13,348 bases of DNA, taken from contig CABSAH010000033.1 of assembly GCA_902475645.1 (NCBI GenBank), positions 1-13,348 on the forward strand, written 5' to 3'. The notes below the pieces were generated by a model that saw only the letters and a list, made by a program, of their open reading frames with translations, was not told where the DNA came from and did no database searches. Position numbers and translations under genes: made by a program. Positions 1 through 6,273 of the stretch are shown here, piece after piece; positions within the stretch are counted from its first letter, which is position 1; each line of letters opens with the position of its first letter. Source of the DNA: an uncultured Christensenellaceae bacterium. GTDB taxonomy: Bacteria > Bacillota > Clostridia > Christensenellales > CAG-138.

Positions 1-93
1 GATATTCTGCTCAATTCTCTCGGCATAGCGGCGGGAACCGTGCTGCATATACCAACAGACAGGCTGATAAAGACGCATTTTGCCATTCGGTAA
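1..93 (+). CDS. C-terminal end of an unidentified protein (partial)
   Basis: The first reading frame is open from the window edge to a TAA and gives 30 residues ending in HIPTDRLIKTHFAIR. A good terminator hairpin starts 17 bp after the stop, which supports this being the real end of a plus-strand gene that begins outside the window. I do not recognise the family from this short tail, and no motif or membrane segment can be assigned. It converges on spoVT. Confidence 0.5.
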   Translation, partial: DILLNSLGIAAGTVLHIPTDRLIKTHFAIR

Positions 94-109
94 AACAGGA
101 ATATCAAAG

Positions 110-136
110 CGGGCGAGCCTTGGGTTCGCCCGTTTT
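110..136 (+). terminator. Rho-independent terminator of the leftmost gene
   Basis: A 9-bp GC-rich stem (GGGCGAGCC against GGTTCGCCC, with one G-U pair), extended by an outer C-G pair, has a three-base loop and is followed by GTTTT. It lies 17 bp after the stop codon of the partial gene. Confidence 0.75.
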
Positions 137-190
137 GCATACTTCGCCTGCGTCATTTTTTTGCGGCATTGCCGTAATTCTCTCCGCTTC

Positions 191-229
191 AAATTAAAAA
201 GGCGCATGTACTCAATGCAGACGCCCTTT
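191..229 (-). terminator. Probable terminator of spoVT
   Basis: Read on the minus strand, AAAGG(G)CG pairs with CGCCTTT (one bulged G), with a possible inner GCAT/ATGC extension, and is followed by TTTTTAATTT. It sits about 20 bp after the spoVT stop. The stem is imperfect, so confidence is moderate. Confidence 0.5.
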
Positions 230-248
230 CATCCGTTCCGTATCCCTT

Positions 249-797
249 TCAGCCCTCCATCTGCTTGCCCAAAAAGCTTGCCGCCGTTTCCGTCGCCTTC
301 TGCTCCGCGCGGCCTATGGATGCATCGGCATCGCGGCTTAGCAGCATAACCGCGCCTATCGGGTCTCCCGCGCAGATTATCGTTGCAATCGCTGCCGCGG
401 CATACGGCTGCGCTCCGTCCGCGGTAATGTGCGGCGCCGTGCCGCCCTCCGCCCCCGCGCATAGCTTGCCGCGCCTGTTCATCAGCTCCTCAAGCTCAGC
501 ATGTATCGGCTTATCTATCAGTTCCCTGCGGCATGGCCCGCTTGCGGCTATAACCGTGTCCTTATCGCACACGGCCGCCGTCATGCCCAGCGCCAGCTGC
601 AACGATTCCGCGTATTCCCTTGCAAAATCCCCAAGCTCCCCAATCGGCGAATACTTTTTCAGTATCACCTCCCCCTCGCGGTCGGTGAAAATCTCCAGCG
701 GGTCGCCCTCGCGTATTCTCAGCGTCCTGCGTATCTCCTTGGGGATGACTACACGGCCTAATTCGTCTATCCTCCGCACAATTCCTGTTGCCTTCAT
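249..797 (-). CDS. spoVT: Stage V sporulation protein T, AbrB-family transcriptional regulator
   Basis: SpoVT is a DNA-binding regulator that acts in the forespore and tunes sigma-G-dependent genes late in spore formation. The 182-residue product matches the family length (about 178 in Bacillus subtilis). Residues 1 to about 53 form the swapped-hairpin AbrB DNA-binding domain, with the hallmark stretches MKATGIVRRIDELGRVVIPK and RTLRIREGDPLEIF nearly identical to the B. subtilis protein as I recall it. Residues about 56-182 correspond to the C-terminal GAF-like domain, including GDPIGAVMLLSRD and the ending ETAASFLGKQME. The start is supported by an AGGAGG ribosome binding site about ten bases upstream (808-817 region) and by the universal family N-terminus. 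It appears monocistronic, with a sigma-G-type promoter upstream. Identification is secure; the C-terminal domain differs enough that its ligand or partner may differ. Confidence 0.97.
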   Translation of the reverse strand: MKATGIVRRIDELGRVVIPKEIRRTLRIREGDPLEIFTDREGEVILKKYSPIGELGDFAREYAESLQLALGMTAAVCDKDTVIAASGPCRRELIDKPIHAELEELMNRRGKLCAGAEGGTAPHITADGAQPYAAAAIATIICAGDPIGAVMLLSRDADASIGRAEQKATETAASFLGKQMEG

Positions 798-858
798 GGT
801 TCTCTATTCCTCCTGAATAACTCTTTTCCATGCTTGCCATATCATGTTTTTGTATCGG

Positions 859-888
859 TAGTATGCGGAAGCGCGGTGGGTATTATGC
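859..888 (-). promoter_or_regulatory. Sigma-G-type promoter of spoVT
   Basis: On the minus strand GCATA (plus positions 884-888) is followed after exactly 18 bases by CATACTA (859-865). This fits the forespore sigma-G pattern as I recall it, GHATR - N18 - CATWHTA, at every position. The predicted transcript start near 852 leaves a leader of about 55 bases containing the AGGAGG site. spoVT of B. subtilis is known to be sigma-G dependent. No sigma-A-like pair was evident in the 224 bp gap between spoVT and the acetyltransferase remnant (798-1021); otherwise that gap shows only a 6-bp stem (GCCGCA/TGCGGC) without a T tract. Confidence 0.65.
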
Positions 889-1021
889 ATCTGTCGGCGC
901 TATTGCGCATGGCTGCAATGTTTTTTGCGGCCGACTGAATATCGGGCGGATGTTAAGCCGCTGCCGCAGTATATAACGGTGCGGCGTTATTTTTAAGGTA
1001 TGCGGGTATATAAACGGCGCA

Positions 1022-1219
1022 TTAGCGGCTCAGCATGGCAATTTCTTCTTCCGTGCTTGCTTTTATCCATCTGCCGAACGCCAGCGAGCTTAGGGAGGGA
1101 ACATATACCAAGCTTTTATAGCGGGAGCAAAGACCGTTATTCCTGTAATCGAACATCTCAGCCGCATCGTCCGGCATAATGTTCCGCAGGTAAAGCCGCT
1201 GCGTTTCAATAAAAATCAA
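1022..1219 (-). pseudogene. Truncated GNAT-family N-acetyltransferase remnant
   Basis: The 65-residue product begins like an Acetyltransf_3/RimL-type enzyme: IETQRLYLRNIMPDDAAEMF corresponds to the conserved ETeRLxLRxxxxxDa opening of that family, followed by FDYRNN and SRYKSL. Family members are about 160-190 residues, and the acetyl-CoA binding motif and C-terminal half are absent. After the stop, 22 more codons stay open but show no GNAT similarity, so this looks like a deletion rather than a single nonsense change. Initiation is at TTG, seven bases after a very good GGGAGG site (1227-1232). An extended -10 (TGGTATAAA, 1266-1274) lies just upstream. The remnant may thus still be transcribed and translated, but acetyltransferase activity is not expected. 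Confidence 0.65.
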
Positions 1220-1291
1220 TGTAAAACCTCCCTTATAGCCCCGTATGCCTTTCGCTTATGCAGGTTTTATACCATGTCGGCGTGCCGCCCT

Positions 1292-2002
1292 TTATTCCTT
1301 TGAATAGAACTCCTGCATATCATCCAGCCTAAGGCAAGCTAAGCGGCCTATGAACGGCGCGTCGGCATCCTGCTTATCCGGATAGGCTGAGCCGCAGTCT
1401 ATGTTCAGCCGGTTCGGGCCGTGCCATATGCGCATGGGCGAGCCGGCCTGATAATAGTGCGTGGCGGTGTGGCCGAATATGAGCGTATAATCGCCCGCAA
1501 GCGGCGCCTCGCCCGCATTTCTATCCCATACGGAGAAGTATTTTTCGCCAAGCTGCGGCCGCTCGGCCATGTAAAAAAGCTCTCTCGGCGCGGCGTGAAC
1601 AAGCTTGTAGCGTTTGTCGCCGACCGTAATGTCACATTCCGTGGGCAGCGCCTCCACCCAGTCAAAAAGCGCCTCGCGCTCCCTTTTGCGCATGGCGTTT
1701 ACGGCAATGTGCGTAACGCCGCCGCCGTTCCTGTACCAATGCTCGCGCCGCTGCTGCTCCGTATTGCCGGATGGGTCGTAGCCAGCGCGCAGCAGGCACA
1801 GCATCATATATTCATGGTTGCCAAGCAGCATGCGCATGTTCTTCGCTGCGCGTATGCGCTGCAAAAGCTCCACGCCGTATTCGCCGCGGTCTATAACGTC
1901 GCCAAGTATATACAGCGTGTCATCATCTGTCAGCCCTATTTGTTCCATTATCGATTCAAAGCGGCGTTTGCTGCCGTGTATATCGCTCATAACGTATATC
2001 AT
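1292..2002 (-). CDS. Calcineurin-like metallophosphoesterase (serine/threonine phosphatase type)
   Basis: This is a cytoplasmic phosphatase of the PPP/bis(5'-nucleosyl)-tetraphosphatase-like group. With the start used here (236 residues) the two-metal site motifs appear in order: D7-x-H9 (SDIHG), GDVIDRG with D35, D38 and R39, GNHE with N62 and H63, H136 in VHAAP, and GHT with H178, then NIDCGSAY. No signal peptide or membrane segment is visible. A start nine codons further upstream is possible but less likely: it has no ribosome binding site and would lie at or before the predicted transcript start (about 2026). The chosen ATG has GGAGG ten bases upstream (2013-2017). The acetyltransferase remnant follows 72 bp downstream. 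The substrate (phosphoprotein, dinucleotide or small molecule) cannot be told from sequence. Confidence 0.9.
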   Translation of the reverse strand: MIYVMSDIHGSKRRFESIMEQIGLTDDDTLYILGDVIDRGEYGVELLQRIRAAKNMRMLLGNHEYMMLCLLRAGYDPSGNTEQQRREHWYRNGGGVTHIAVNAMRKREREALFDWVEALPTECDITVGDKRYKLVHAAPRELFYMAERPQLGEKYFSVWDRNAGEAPLAGDYTLIFGHTATHYYQAGSPMRIWHGPNRLNIDCGSAYPDKQDADAPFIGRLACLRLDDMQEFYSKE

Positions 2003-2032
2003 GCCCGCTAAACCTCCGTAGCCGTTCATGTA

Positions 2033-2061
2033 ATTTTAGCAAAGTGCAACGCGCATTGCAA
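2033..2061 (-). promoter_or_regulatory. Sigma-A promoter of the metallophosphoesterase gene
   Basis: On the minus strand TTGCAA (2056-2061), a 17-base spacer and TAAAAT (2033-2038) form a promoter, with TGC in front of the -10 giving the extended TGn element. Transcription would begin near 2026, about 24 bases before the chosen start codon. Confidence 0.65.
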
Positions 2062-2063
2062 GC

Positions 2064-2093
2064 TGTCGCACCGCGCCTGCTTTATGGTATAAT
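2064..2093 (+). promoter_or_regulatory. Extended -10 promoter of the DUF4317 gene
   Basis: TGGTATAAT (2085-2093) is a perfect extended -10. The region at -35 spacing (TGTCGC, 2064-2069) is poor, as is usual for extended -10 promoters. The expected start near 2100 gives a leader of about 43 bases. It is back-to-back with the phosphoesterase promoter, whose -35 lies within 10 bp. Confidence 0.6.
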
Positions 2094-2142
2094 CATATCT
2101 GCCTTTTGGCAAAAAACGAACTTAATGCGAGGTTTGATAACA

Positions 2143-3279
2143 ATGAACGATAGAGAAGCGCGGGAGATACGCCGCCGGTTCAATCCGGATAAAACATGCA
2201 TAAACGCCGTATACGGCTGCTATGTAAACGAAGCTAAAAAGGTAATAAGCACGTTCCGCGAAAGCGTGCAGACAATGGCGCAGGATGAATCGGAGCGGTT
2301 TTTGGCCCTGCTTAAAAAGCCCGTATCCGGCACTATCGGCCGCAGCCTTATAAACCTGGAATTCAGCGCGCGGCAGGTTATGGAAAGCGAAGAGCACAGG
2401 CTGCTTATGGCCCTTAAAACATGCGGGCTTGAAAACGCGGAGCTGCTTGCGACATTCTACAGCCGCGTGGCGGAAACGCTGAACATAGACGGCGGCTATA
2501 TAATACTGCTTGCGCACGATACCTATGCCGTGCCCTACCGCGGCAAAGACGAAAGCGTGCAATACGATGCATCGGACGAAGAATTCAGCTACTTTGTTTG
2601 CAGCATATGCCCCGTTAAGCAGACAAAGCCCGTATTGAGCTATCAGCTTGCGGAAAACTGCTTCAACGCGCTCAGCAACGGCTTTGCCGTATCCGCGCCG
2701 CAGCTCGGCTTCATGTTCCCCGCGTTCGATAACCGCGCCGCAAACATATATGCAACGCTTTATTATACAAAAAGCACCGCCGATAACCACCCGGAATTCA
2801 TAAAGACCGTGTTCGGCGCGGAGCCGCCCATGCCCGCCGCATCGCAAAAGGAGGTTTTTAGCGGCATACTTTCGGAATCGCTGAAGGAGGAATGCAGCAT
2901 AGAAACCGTGCAGTCCGTGCAGGAGCATATAGGCCGAATAATGGATATGCATAAGGAAAGCCATGCGGAGGAGCCGCTGACGCTTAATGCTAACGAGCTT
3001 AGCGCGGTGCTTAATCAATGCGGCGTATCTAACGAGCGCGTGCAGGCATTTTCCGATGCATTCGATGCGCATTTCGGCGCGGACGCCGCCCTGCCGCCCG
3101 TGAACATGATAGACAAAAAGCAGTTCGTAATAACAACGCCCGATATCACCGTTAAGGCCGATCCCGAACGCAGCGACATGATAGAGCTGCGCAGGATAGA
3201 CGGCTTGAAATACATACTCATACCCGCGGACGACGTTGTTGAGGTAAACGGCATACGGGTCAGCTTCGGGGATAAATAA
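2143..3279 (+). CDS. DUF4317 domain-containing protein
   Basis: The 378-residue product fits the DUF4317 family of Clostridia over its whole length. The recognisable N-terminus is MNDREAREIRRRFNPDKTCI followed by NAVYGCYVNE. Other family-typical stretches include FLALLKKPVSGTIGR, SEEHRLLMALK, SYFVCSICPVKQTKP, APQLGFMFPAFDNRA, GAEPPMPAA and EECSIETVQSVQEH. The family has no assigned function to my knowledge. I see no signal peptide, membrane span or catalytic signature, so a cytoplasmic protein is inferred. The open frame extends 33 codons upstream, but that part overlaps the promoter; the chosen ATG has GAGG ten bases before it (2129-2132) and the family's usual first residues. The gene is monocistronic, divergent from the phosphoesterase and convergent with the amidohydrolase operon. 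Confidence 0.9.
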   Translation: MNDREAREIRRRFNPDKTCINAVYGCYVNEAKKVISTFRESVQTMAQDESERFLALLKKPVSGTIGRSLINLEFSARQVMESEEHRLLMALKTCGLENAELLATFYSRVAETLNIDGGYIILLAHDTYAVPYRGKDESVQYDASDEEFSYFVCSICPVKQTKPVLSYQLAENCFNALSNGFAVSAPQLGFMFPAFDNRAANIYATLYYTKSTADNHPEFIKTVFGAEPPMPAASQKEVFSGILSESLKEECSIETVQSVQEHIGRIMDMHKESHAEEPLTLNANELSAVLNQCGVSNERVQAFSDAFDAHFGADAALPPVNMIDKKQFVITTPDITVKADPERSDMIELRRIDGLKYILIPADDVVEVNGIRVSFGDK

Positions 3280-3324
3280 GGGCTGATATATTTTTTGACG
3301 CAATAAAAAGAATATATTAAAATA

Positions 3325-3363
3325 ATCCTCCGTACCTTATTCGGCGCGGAGGATGCTTTTTTT
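3325..3363. terminator. Bidirectional terminator between the DUF4317 gene and the amidohydrolase operon
   Basis: An 8-bp perfect stem, ATCCTCCG against CGGAGGAT, encloses a 14-base loop. On the plus strand it is followed by GCTTTTTTT; on the minus strand by TATTTTAATATATT. It lies 45 bp after one stop codon and just past the other, so it can end both transcripts. Confidence 0.8.
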
Positions 3364-3370
3364 GATTTGA

Positions 3371-4528
3371 TTATTTATCGCCTTGGCAATATACCACGCT
3401 GCCGTCAACGATTGTTCTGTAAACGGATGCCGTAATATCCGTAACGGGGTTGCCGTTCCATATTACTACGTCCGCATCCTTGCCCGGCTCAAGGCTGCCT
3501 ACGCGCTCGCCTATGCCGGTATATGTTGCGGGATATATGGTTATGGCCTTCCACGCCTCCTCCTCCGGCAATCCGTGGCGCACGGCAAGGCCCGCGCAAA
3601 TGGGCAGCGCCTCTATTGTTATAACCGGGTCGTCGGTTATTATGGCGAAGGGTACGCCCGCCCTATGCAGTATTGCGGGGGTTTCAAACGTGCGGTTCAT
3701 AACCTCCTGCTTAGTTGGCGTGCCGCCCGAGGTAGGCCCTACAAACGCGGGGTAGCCTTCCTCAGCAAGAATATCCGCAATCAGTGCGCCGTCGGTGCAG
3801 TGGTCCAAGGTCATGCGCAGATTGAATTCCTTGGCAATGCGTATGGCGGTGAATATATCGTCGGCGCGGTGCGCATGTGCTTTAAGGGGTATTTCGCGCC
3901 TAAGCACGGGTATAAGCGCTTCATACTTCATATCGAAGTTAGGCTCCTTGCCCGCATCCTTAGCTTCCATGTAATCGCGCGCCTTAAACAGTATTTCGCG
4001 CAGCATGGCTGCTATTGCCATTCTGGTCATGGGCGCCTTTTTAAGCTCCGCGCCGTATACGCGCTTGGCGTTTTCGCCGAAGGCTATCTTCATTGCGGCG
4101 GGGCTTTTAATTATCATATCGTCCACGCGCCTGCCGACGAATTTAACGGCCATTGCCGTGCCGCCTATTATGTTTGCGCTGCCGGGCGTTGTAACGCCGC
4201 TGGTCACGCCCGCCTTTATTGCGCGCCTTAGCTGCGGATCGTAGGGATTGAATGAATCCATTATTCTAAGCTGCGGCGTAAGCGGGTCGTTCCTTTCGTT
4301 ATGGTCGGCCGGTATGCCTATGGCGCGCGCGGTATCGCCCGTATGGCAATGCGCCTCCACTATACCGGGGGTAACAAGGCGGCCTTCGGCGTCTATCGTT
4401 TCGGCGTTTTCAGGCGCATCTGCCTTAACGCCTATCTTAACAAGCTTGCCGCCGTCTATCAATATTTCGCCGTTTGCAATTTCCTCGCCCACCATCGGGC
4501 GGATGTGCGCATTTTTAATAAGCAGCAT
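3371..4528 (-). CDS. Amidohydrolase, imidazolonepropionase-like (COG1228 type)
   Basis: This is a metal-dependent hydrolase of the amidohydrolase superfamily (385 residues, full length). A small N-terminal beta-sandwich part (LIKNAHI, then TIDAEGRLVTPGIVEAHCHT) leads into the TIM-barrel. Metal-ligand candidates are H60 and H62 (EAHCH), H218/H220 (KAHAH), H243 (LDH) and D299 (ITDDP); K147 could be a bridging carboxylated lysine, though this is less clear. The C-terminus returns to the sandwich with GSLEPGKDADVVIWNGNP, typical of the superfamily. The chemistry is hydrolysis of an amide or cyclic amide; the exact substrate cannot be read from sequence. It lies 40 bp downstream of iadA, with an AAGGAAAGGAA ribosome site before its ATG, so the two are co-transcribed and may act on related peptide or cyclic-amide compounds. 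No signal peptide is seen. Confidence 0.88.
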   Translation of the reverse strand: MLLIKNAHIRPMVGEEIANGEILIDGGKLVKIGVKADAPENAETIDAEGRLVTPGIVEAHCHTGDTARAIGIPADHNERNDPLTPQLRIMDSFNPYDPQLRRAIKAGVTSGVTTPGSANIIGGTAMAVKFVGRRVDDMIIKSPAAMKIAFGENAKRVYGAELKKAPMTRMAIAAMLREILFKARDYMEAKDAGKEPNFDMKYEALIPVLRREIPLKAHAHRADDIFTAIRIAKEFNLRMTLDHCTDGALIADILAEEGYPAFVGPTSGGTPTKQEVMNRTFETPAILHRAGVPFAIITDDPVITIEALPICAGLAVRHGLPEEEAWKAITIYPATYTGIGERVGSLEPGKDADVVIWNGNPVTDITASVYRTIVDGSVVYCQGDK

Positions 4529-4568
4529 GGGTTCGGTTCCTTTCCTTGAGGTTGATTATGAGTATATT

Positions 4569-5690
4569 TTATTCCTCATACATGCCGCGCGCAAGTATAT
4601 TCTTGTGTTCCATCATCTTTTGGCCGCGTGCAAATACGCTTTCTATTTCAAGCTCCGGCGTAAGCAGCACTATGTCCGCATCGCTTCCCGCGGCAACGGC
4701 GCCCTTTCTGGGATACATTTGCAGCGCCTGCGCCACGTTTTTGGTAATCAGGGAAAGCGCCAGTTCAAAATCAACGCCCTGTCCTGCAAGCTCACGGATA
4801 AATTTGAACAGCGATGTCATCTTGCCTACGCCCATGCCTATAATCCTCTCGTGCGCCGCATCCCACTTTGGCGCGCTGCCGTTTGAATCGGAGCTTATGG
4901 TTACAAGCTGCTTATCCAGCTTATCCCAAACCGGCGTTAGGCACTTTATCAGGTTATCTCCGGCAGTAAAGTCCACATAGCCGCCCATCTTAGTAAATTC
5001 GGCCGCCTGCTCGGGATGCTTTGCCATATGCGTGGGCCTGAAATGCCAAATGGGGATATCCGTCGTGCGCACAATGTCAATTATCGGCTCTATACCCGCA
5101 GAATCTGCGCCAAGATGCATATGCAGCACGCCCGGCTTGCCGCCCACAAGCCCTGCAACGCGAATATCGGACACAAGGCGGATAAGCTCCTCCCTGGTGG
5201 GATGGCTGCCGCGGTTATCTGAAATGGCAAGCTTGCAGCCTATCACTTCGCTGAGCATAACTATATCGCGCTGCACGGAGCCGGTCAGGGTTATGGGCGG
5301 ATAGCAATATGCGCTGGTCAGGCAATAAGCCGTTATGCCTTCGTTATTCAGCGCCTTTGTTTTGGATAGCAGCGCATCCACGCTGCGGGTAATGCTGTCG
5401 GTACCCAGTAAGCCGACAAGCGTTGTAACGCCCGCGTCAACCACATCGGAAAGCTTAAGCTCCGGCGTGCGCGAATGCAGCCCCTGCTCCCCGCCGCCGC
5501 CCGTGGGATGCACATGCTGATCTATAAAGCCCGGGGTAAGCAGCAGCCCGTCGGCATCTATCACTTCCGTGCCGGGCAGCGTGCAATCTATATGGTCTTC
5601 GACCAACGCTATTTTATCATAGCAGAGCAATACGTCTTTTTTGCCAAGCTTTTCCGGTGCGTATACCGTTGCGTTCTTAATAAGTATCAT
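4569..5690 (-). CDS. iadA: Beta-aspartyl (isoaspartyl) dipeptidase
   Basis: The enzyme hydrolyses beta-aspartyl dipeptides that arise when aged proteins with isoaspartate are degraded. The 373-residue length is close to Escherichia coli IadA (390). Aligned by eye to the E. coli enzyme from memory, the zinc ligands are H59 and H61 (GFIDQHVHPTGGGGEQG), K153 as the carboxylated lysine (GCKLAISDNR), H192, H221 (RPTH) and D268 (ISSDSNGS). Substrate-site residues E68, Y128, R160 and S272 are also kept. The E. coli position R233 (THVNR) is lysine here (THMAK, K224), a conservative change in the substrate pocket. The start has AAGGAT nine bases upstream. It is the first gene of an operon with the amidohydrolase and is divergent from the RpiR-type regulator, the likely controller. 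The family is cytoplasmic; no signal peptide is present. Confidence 0.95.
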   Translation of the reverse strand: MILIKNATVYAPEKLGKKDVLLCYDKIALVEDHIDCTLPGTEVIDADGLLLTPGFIDQHVHPTGGGGEQGLHSRTPELKLSDVVDAGVTTLVGLLGTDSITRSVDALLSKTKALNNEGITAYCLTSAYCYPPITLTGSVQRDIVMLSEVIGCKLAISDNRGSHPTREELIRLVSDIRVAGLVGGKPGVLHMHLGADSAGIEPIIDIVRTTDIPIWHFRPTHMAKHPEQAAEFTKMGGYVDFTAGDNLIKCLTPVWDKLDKQLVTISSDSNGSAPKWDAAHERIIGMGVGKMTSLFKFIRELAGQGVDFELALSLITKNVAQALQMYPRKGAVAAGSDADIVLLTPELEIESVFARGQKMMEHKNILARGMYEE

Positions 5691-5781
5691 TTACCGTATC
5701 CTTCTTTCTTTGCCGCAAAGCGGACAACGTATTTATTTCCGTATATTATTTGCATGGCCGCTTATAAATGCCTTGCCCCGA

Positions 5782-5811
5782 TTGACATTTCTGCATACAG
5801 GCTGATATAAT
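5782..5811 (+). promoter_or_regulatory. Consensus sigma-A promoter pointing toward the RpiR-type regulator
   Basis: A perfect TTGACA (5782-5787) and a perfect TATAAT (5806-5811) are separated by 18 bases. The -10 is half of a 14-bp palindrome (5806-5819), which gives the minus strand its own TATAAT (5814-5819), there with only a weak -35. The plus-strand start would be near 5818. The only convincing plus-strand gene downstream is the regulator at 6274, implying a leader of about 450 bases, or else a non-coding RNA. No terminator with a T tract was found in between. Confidence 0.65.
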
Positions 5812-5924
5812 ATATTATACAGAAAATATCACGGGGAGATAATTCACATTTTTCATGAATAAGCTCAGTCTTAACCGGCTCATAGCTCCTGCGCCTACCG
5901 TTGCGGCCATATTGACCGCCTTGC

Positions 5925-6125
5925 TTATAAACGTCCCGCCGCGTATCCAACGGGCTGTTCGTTGGCTGTACGTTTTCCCTTGTCATCGGCACTTTCCGCA
6001 TAATGCGGCAATTCGGGTGCCGTTGGTAGACCATGCCTTGCGACTTTGCTGCTCCGAGCCGTTCTGTTGACGGAATCCTTTGCGGCAGCACTTATATTAA
6101 AAATATAAAAAACCGCCGTCTGCAT
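5925..6125 (-). CDS. Possible small hypothetical protein in the iadA leader region
   Basis: A 66-codon frame begins at an ATG (6123-6125) with GAGGG ten bases upstream (6136-6140) and sits directly behind the strong minus-strand promoter at 6152-6180. The predicted product starts MQTAVFYIFNISAAAK and ends EQPVGYAAGRL; it is basic and hydrophilic after a short hydrophobic start. I recognise no family. An overlapping 109-codon minus-strand frame (5762-6091) is an alternative, but it would start at GTG without a ribosome site. Real small gene, leader peptide or chance frame in a structured leader all remain possible. Confidence 0.3.
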   Translation of the reverse strand: MQTAVFYIFNISAAAKDSVNRTARSSKVARHGLPTAPELPHYAESADDKGKRTANEQPVGYAAGRL

Positions 6126-6180
6126 TGACTTTTTGCCCTCAAGTTGTTATGATTGTATCAGGACAAAATTAAAAAGTCAA
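6125..6180. repeat. Perfect 10-bp inverted repeat overlapping the leftward promoter
   Basis: TTGACTTTTT (6125-6134) and AAAAAGTCAA (6171-6180) are perfect inverted copies separated by 36 bp. The right copy, read on the minus strand, includes the -35 hexamer TTGACT, and the left copy lies just after the predicted start site. Placement on both sides of the promoter suggests operator half-sites, possibly for the adjacent regulator; alternatively the transcript could fold back on itself only if initiated further upstream. Confidence 0.5.
6152..6180 (-). promoter_or_regulatory. Sigma-A promoter pointing toward iadA
   Basis: On the minus strand TTGACT (6175-6180), a 17-base spacer and TACAAT (6152-6157), preceded by TGA as an extended -10 element, form a strong promoter. 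The start would be near 6145. It could drive the possible 66-codon gene and, about 450 bases further on, iadA and the amidohydrolase gene. Confidence 0.65.
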
Positions 6181-6273
6181 GCGTTTATTAACATTCATGT
6201 ATAAAAAGTGAACCGTTTGGTTTATATTTTGCTTTGTTAATACATAAATGAATCGCAAAAAAGGGGGACTCTC

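Larger units (their letters stand above)
5691..6273. other. Long regulatory region between iadA and the RpiR-type regulator
   Basis: This 583 bp gap contains consensus-like promoters on both strands (5782-5811 plus, 6152-6180 minus) that face each other, so the two predicted 5' leaders overlap as antisense RNA for about 330 bases. It has small hairpins such as CCAACG/CGTTGG (around 5948-5966) and the palindrome CCGCATAATGCGG (around 5998-6010), neither followed by a T tract. The part from about 6085 to 6260 is AT-rich and carries several inverted repeats close to the minus promoter, as expected for operators. No known riboswitch, T-box or structural RNA was recognised. Confidence 0.5.

Noticed and set aside
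2122..3303. 393-codon minus-strand frame opposite the DUF4317 gene
   Set aside because: The plus strand has the full DUF4317 family signature; the reverse frame is rich in H, Y and A as expected for a codon mirror and ends past the terminator side without signals.
3383..4231. 282-codon plus-strand frame opposite the amidohydrolase
   Set aside because: The minus-strand product has all superfamily metal motifs; the antisense frame has no start signals.
5925..6130. Transfer-messenger RNA, considered because of a tag-like frame (ADDKGKRTANEQ)
   Set aside because: The frame does not end in an ALAA-type tag, and neither the tRNA-like ends nor a CCA terminus could be found.
5820..6150. T-box or other riboswitch in the iadA leader
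   Set aside because: No TGGNACC-type antiterminator motif, no other known aptamer core and no terminator hairpin with a T tract were visible.
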